The translations under genes were made by a program, and so were the position numbers. From Archegozetes longisetosus (taxonomy: Eukaryota; Arthropoda; Arachnida; Sarcoptiformes; Trhypochthoniidae): a stretch of DNA of 64,000 bases. The stretch spans positions 10,142,001 to 10,206,000 of the forward strand of contig JAEMBT020000002.1 of assembly GCA_018873245.2 (NCBI GenBank), given 5' to 3'. Shown here one piece after another: positions 61,834-64,000 of the stretch; within the stretch, counting starts at the first letter, position 1, and every line of letters starts with the position of its first letter. Below the pieces are notes generated by a model. It made no database searches. It saw nothing but the letters and a program-made list of their open reading frames with translations, and had not been told where the DNA came from.

Positions 61834-62083
61834 GGAAAGTTACTCAGAAATTGATTCATTATCATCATCATGTGATGACGCCAACATTGATGAAAGCAGT
61901 AGTAGTAGTAGAAAAACTTATACAAACAAAATTGAAATTGATGTACCCCAAAAATTAATAAGATTAACACCATTCTTAGATTTAATTACAAAACAAATCA
62001 AGAAAAAGTATCGATTTATTTACGATAAAAGACGTATAATTCCACAAGATTACTCTACTTTGCCTTTTGGATATAAAGAATAA
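58099..62083 (+). pseudogene. polB: Polinton-type protein-primed DNA polymerase B, inactivated
   Basis: The polymerase spans about 4 kb. N-terminal part: a family-typical region (DYDIYVPF, then VSQSRRDF), a DGYCAARAIV motif, and Cys/His-rich zinc modules (CFCKKC, CEYCFG, CKICKVMVP). Exonuclease motifs follow: FYDFESLQ (Exo I), VIAHNSRAYDSQF (Exo II) and YCRSDTNIL (Exo III). Polymerase motifs are DVTSLYPF (A), KLVVNSFWGKFG (B) and DTDS (C). The C-terminus ends in STLPFGY. Damage: frameshift in an A-run near 58557, frameshift near 60528, a TAA at 61487-61489 directly before the DTDS motif, and a TAA at 61678-61680. A poly-Asn trinucleotide expansion (about 61782-61833) sits near the C-terminus. 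It would replicate the element; this copy is non-functional. Confidence 0.9.
61782..61833 (+). repeat. (AAT)n microsatellite in the polB relic
   Basis: About 17 uninterrupted AAT units, in frame as poly-Asn within the remains of the polymerase C-terminus. Confidence 0.95.
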
Positions 62084-62113
62084 AGATTTTCCCTCTTTAA
62101 GGAGCAAACTTTT

Positions 62114-62160
62114 ATATGCCCCGGAGGGGCATATGTTTTCTATGCCCCATAGTGGCATAT
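62114..62160 (+). terminator. Two adjacent GGGGCAT hairpins between polB and IAP
   Basis: The first is a perfect 9-bp stem with a 3-nt loop, 62114-62134 (ATATGCCCC-GGA-GGGGCATAT). The second, 62141-62159, shares the ATGCCCC half and has one mismatch. They sit 30 nt after the polB stop and before the IAP start, in a very AT-rich context. Some large DNA viruses end transcripts at palindromic hairpins; a terminator or 3'-end role here is inference. Confidence 0.5.
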
Positions 62161-62294
62161 GTGCGGCCGCTTAAAGATTTGTGAATTCTTTGTTTTGATA
62201 CGCTTGCGCGTCTTGTTTATAACAAGTTCATAACATTTTTTCATCATCATCATCGTCTCATTCGTCTCACTGAATCGAATCAGTTAAGAAGAAT

Positions 62295-63352
62295 ATGTGT
62301 TCGTATATGTATTCTTCAATTTATTTGAGGCATGAATTGCTCAGACATGAAAGTGTTCGAAGAAGTACATTCTCTAATAGGCCAAATACGGATTTTGATT
62401 ATCACTGTCTGGCGAGTGCAGGTTTTTATTACTCCTCCTATGGAGATGAAGTAATTTGTTTCAGTTGTGGTATAAGAATTGCAGGTTGGACGGAAGAAAG
62501 TCACCCATACTTCATGCACAGATCGTTGTCGCCAAATTGTAAATTTCTAAACGGATATGATATATCTATAAACAGATTGCCTACCAGCAATGGTCCTTCA
62601 GCGGTTGCAATGCCATTGATTTCTTCAAGTCAATTGTCTAGCCATGATGCTTTTGGTTCTTTTGACTCGGCTATGCAAAATTTAATTTACGAAATCCTTC
62701 AGTTAAAGAGTCGAGAGGAAGAGAGTTTCTCACGGATGAATTACCCGTAATTGAAGCCTATTATCGCACACCGATACAAATTCCACGATCTAATCAGCCA
62801 AATTCGGTTCTTTGTATTGATGGATTCTTCAAACTTATGCGCGAAGAACGTAATCGAATCGAATCGTTCATGGTTCGTCAATGGCCCCACGAAAGTCCAT
62901 CGCCTGCATTGCTCGCTAAATCAGGCTTTTTCTATTGTCTTTTAAACGATACCGTCCAGTGCGCATATTGTCGTTCATGTATCGCTGGTTGGAAACCGGA
63001 ATCATCTCCGGATAATATTCATAAGCTATTCTTTCCGTATTGTCCCTATGTGAAAGAGCGTTTGCGAAGTTCAAAAAGTCGACAGCAACAAGTAACTACT
63101 TCAAATGAACCGTCGGCAAGTACTTCATCATCTTTTTCCTCTTACGTTTCCACCTCAACGTCTGAAGTATCCTGGCAATTATTGAATCAGATTCAGCAAA
63201 GAATAAATTGTAAAATTTGCTTTGATAGAGAAGTATCTGTAAGATTTAACTGTAAGCATATAGTAACTTGTAAGCAATGTTCTACTAGAGTGCGTAGATG
63301 CCCAATATGTAGAGTTGAAATTGTGAGACGCTCAGATATTATATTATGTTAA
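62295..63352 (+). pseudogene. iap: Inhibitor-of-apoptosis protein (2 BIR + RING), one frameshift
   Basis: The first frame (62295-62750) encodes BIR1 with exact C-x2-C-x16-H-x6-C spacing (CFSC ... H ... C). The second frame, ending at 63352, encodes BIR2 with the same spacing (CAYC ... H ... C). It is followed by a Ser/Thr-rich linker and a C-terminal RING (CKICFDREVSVRFNCKH, RRCPICRVEI). Frames differ, with the shift between about 62640 and 62740; each module on its own looks intact. BIR/RING proteins of this layout bind caspases and act as ubiquitin ligases; baculoviruses and some Polinton-like elements carry them to hold back host cell death. AATAAA overlaps the stop (63352-63357). The gene could be captured from the host. 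Confidence 0.85.
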
Positions 63353-63400
63353 ATAAAACATTTTTGTTTCTGTAGAATTGCTTTATTTAATTAAGAGAAA

Positions 63401-64000
63401 TGATCAGTCAAAGTAAGAGTATTTCAAGTGATATTGAGTCTCATTATTTAATGTTGAGACACCCATTTACTTGTATTGTTGCTGGTCCTACGAGCAGTGG
63501 CAAAACAATACTTGTTAGAAGAATATTGAAAAAATACTATTTTCACGTCACCAGAAGCGTCTACAACTAAGAATATCGAAGTATTATGGATTCACGGCCA
63601 GTTTCAAGAACTTTATAACCATAAAGTTGAAAACACTAATATAACTTATTTAGATTATTTACCTGATGAGAATGAATTGAAAAATTTCAAAGCAAGTTTA
63701 ATTGTTATTGATGATATGATGTTGGAACTTGGAAAAAATGAAAGAATGAGTCAACTTTTTACTAGAGGTAGTCATCACTTAAATCTAAGTGTGTTCTTTA
63801 TAGTCCAGAATTTTTTTACCAATCAAAATATATGAGAACAATTACTTTGAATTGTCAATATATAATTTTAATGAACAATTTTCGGGATCAGAATCAAATT
63901 GAATACTTGGGTAAGCAACTATTCAAAAATAAATTGAAAAGTTTCATGCAAGCATATGAAGATTCTACGAAAAATCCGTATGGGTATCTACTAATTGATT
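63401..64000 (+). pseudogene. A32/FtsK-like DNA-packaging ATPase, partial (runs off window)
   Basis: Starts near ATG 63401 and runs into the window end. Walker A is GPTSSGKT, Walker B is SLIVIDDMM, followed by LFTRGSHHLNLSVFFIVQN. The tail (AYEDSTKNPYGYLLID) matches the Polinton/adintovirus packaging ATPase pattern. Two frameshifts are visible, near 63530 and near 63825, so the copy is inactive. The family pumps the genome into capsids, which implies that capsid genes existed in the parent element. The true end is beyond 64000. Confidence 0.85.

Larger units (their letters stand above)
57024..64000 (+). mobile_element. Endogenous Polinton/Maverick (adintovirus-like) element, partial and decayed
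   Basis: Four collinear plus-strand genes, without recognisable introns, occur together: an unknown ORF, a protein-primed family-B polymerase, an IAP and a packaging ATPase. PolB plus A32/FtsK-like ATPase is the hallmark of Polintons and the related adintoviruses. Integrase, protease and capsid genes are not in the window and may follow beyond 64000. Every gene has frameshifts, and the polymerase also has in-frame stops, so the copy is fossil. Left boundary is uncertain and the right boundary is outside. Confidence 0.85.

Noticed and set aside
61767-61973. Poly-Tyr minus-strand frame
   Set aside because: Antisense reading of the AAT microsatellite.
1-64000. CRISPR arrays, bacterial operons or origins
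   Set aside because: No regularly spaced repeats; introns, polyadenylation signals and gene content are eukaryotic.

Overview
The window is eukaryotic nuclear DNA, AT-rich, with short GT-AG introns (mostly 50-110 nt, a few of 0.4-2.3 kb). Gene content points to an arthropod. An acariform mite or other chelicerate is my best guess, based on the compact AT-rich genes, the p75NTR-like death receptor and the C-type lectin with an extra C-terminal domain. The species cannot be fixed from sequence alone. I saw no rRNA, tRNA or CRISPR array.

Region 1 (1.5-35.5 kb) is an ordinary host gene block. In order it holds DNAJC13/RME-8 (minus, endosomal J-protein), SETD2 (minus, H3K36 methyltransferase), a CSRNP/AXUD1 nuclear factor (minus), RNF41/NRDP1 (minus, E3 ligase) divergent from YRDC (plus, tRNA t6A synthesis), a UPF0462/C4orf33 homologue (minus) and a seven-exon TNF-receptor-superfamily gene with a death domain (plus). 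Exon-intron models were built by hand and all keep phase. The one exception is a single-base frameshift inside DNAJC13.

Region 2 (about 36-54 kb) is gene-poor and full of mobile-element remains. It holds a decayed Fanzor (eukaryotic TnpB-like RuvC nuclease) with two copies of its 3' flank, a 66-bp perfect palindrome, a 2-kb foldback element with about 557-bp arms, a complete-ended but broken DDE_3/Tc1-like transposon, a Merlin-type MITE with an 8-bp target-site duplication, and another MITE with perfect 30-bp ends. Between them lie a secreted C-type lectin gene, one small orphan gene and an isolated fragment of a Polinton-type DNA polymerase.

Region 3 (55.5-64 kb) starts with a four-exon orphan gene. 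It then enters an endogenous Polinton/Maverick (adintovirus-like) element that runs off the window end. Its recognisable genes, all on the plus strand, are an unknown ORF, a protein-primed family-B DNA polymerase, an inhibitor-of-apoptosis protein (two BIRs plus RING) and an A32/FtsK-like packaging ATPase. All four carry frameshifts, and the polymerase also has stops, so this copy looks dead.

The signals most worth following are the Fanzor relic with its duplicated 3' flank, the Polinton carrying an IAP with palindromic intergenic hairpins, and the arthropod death-domain TNF receptor.
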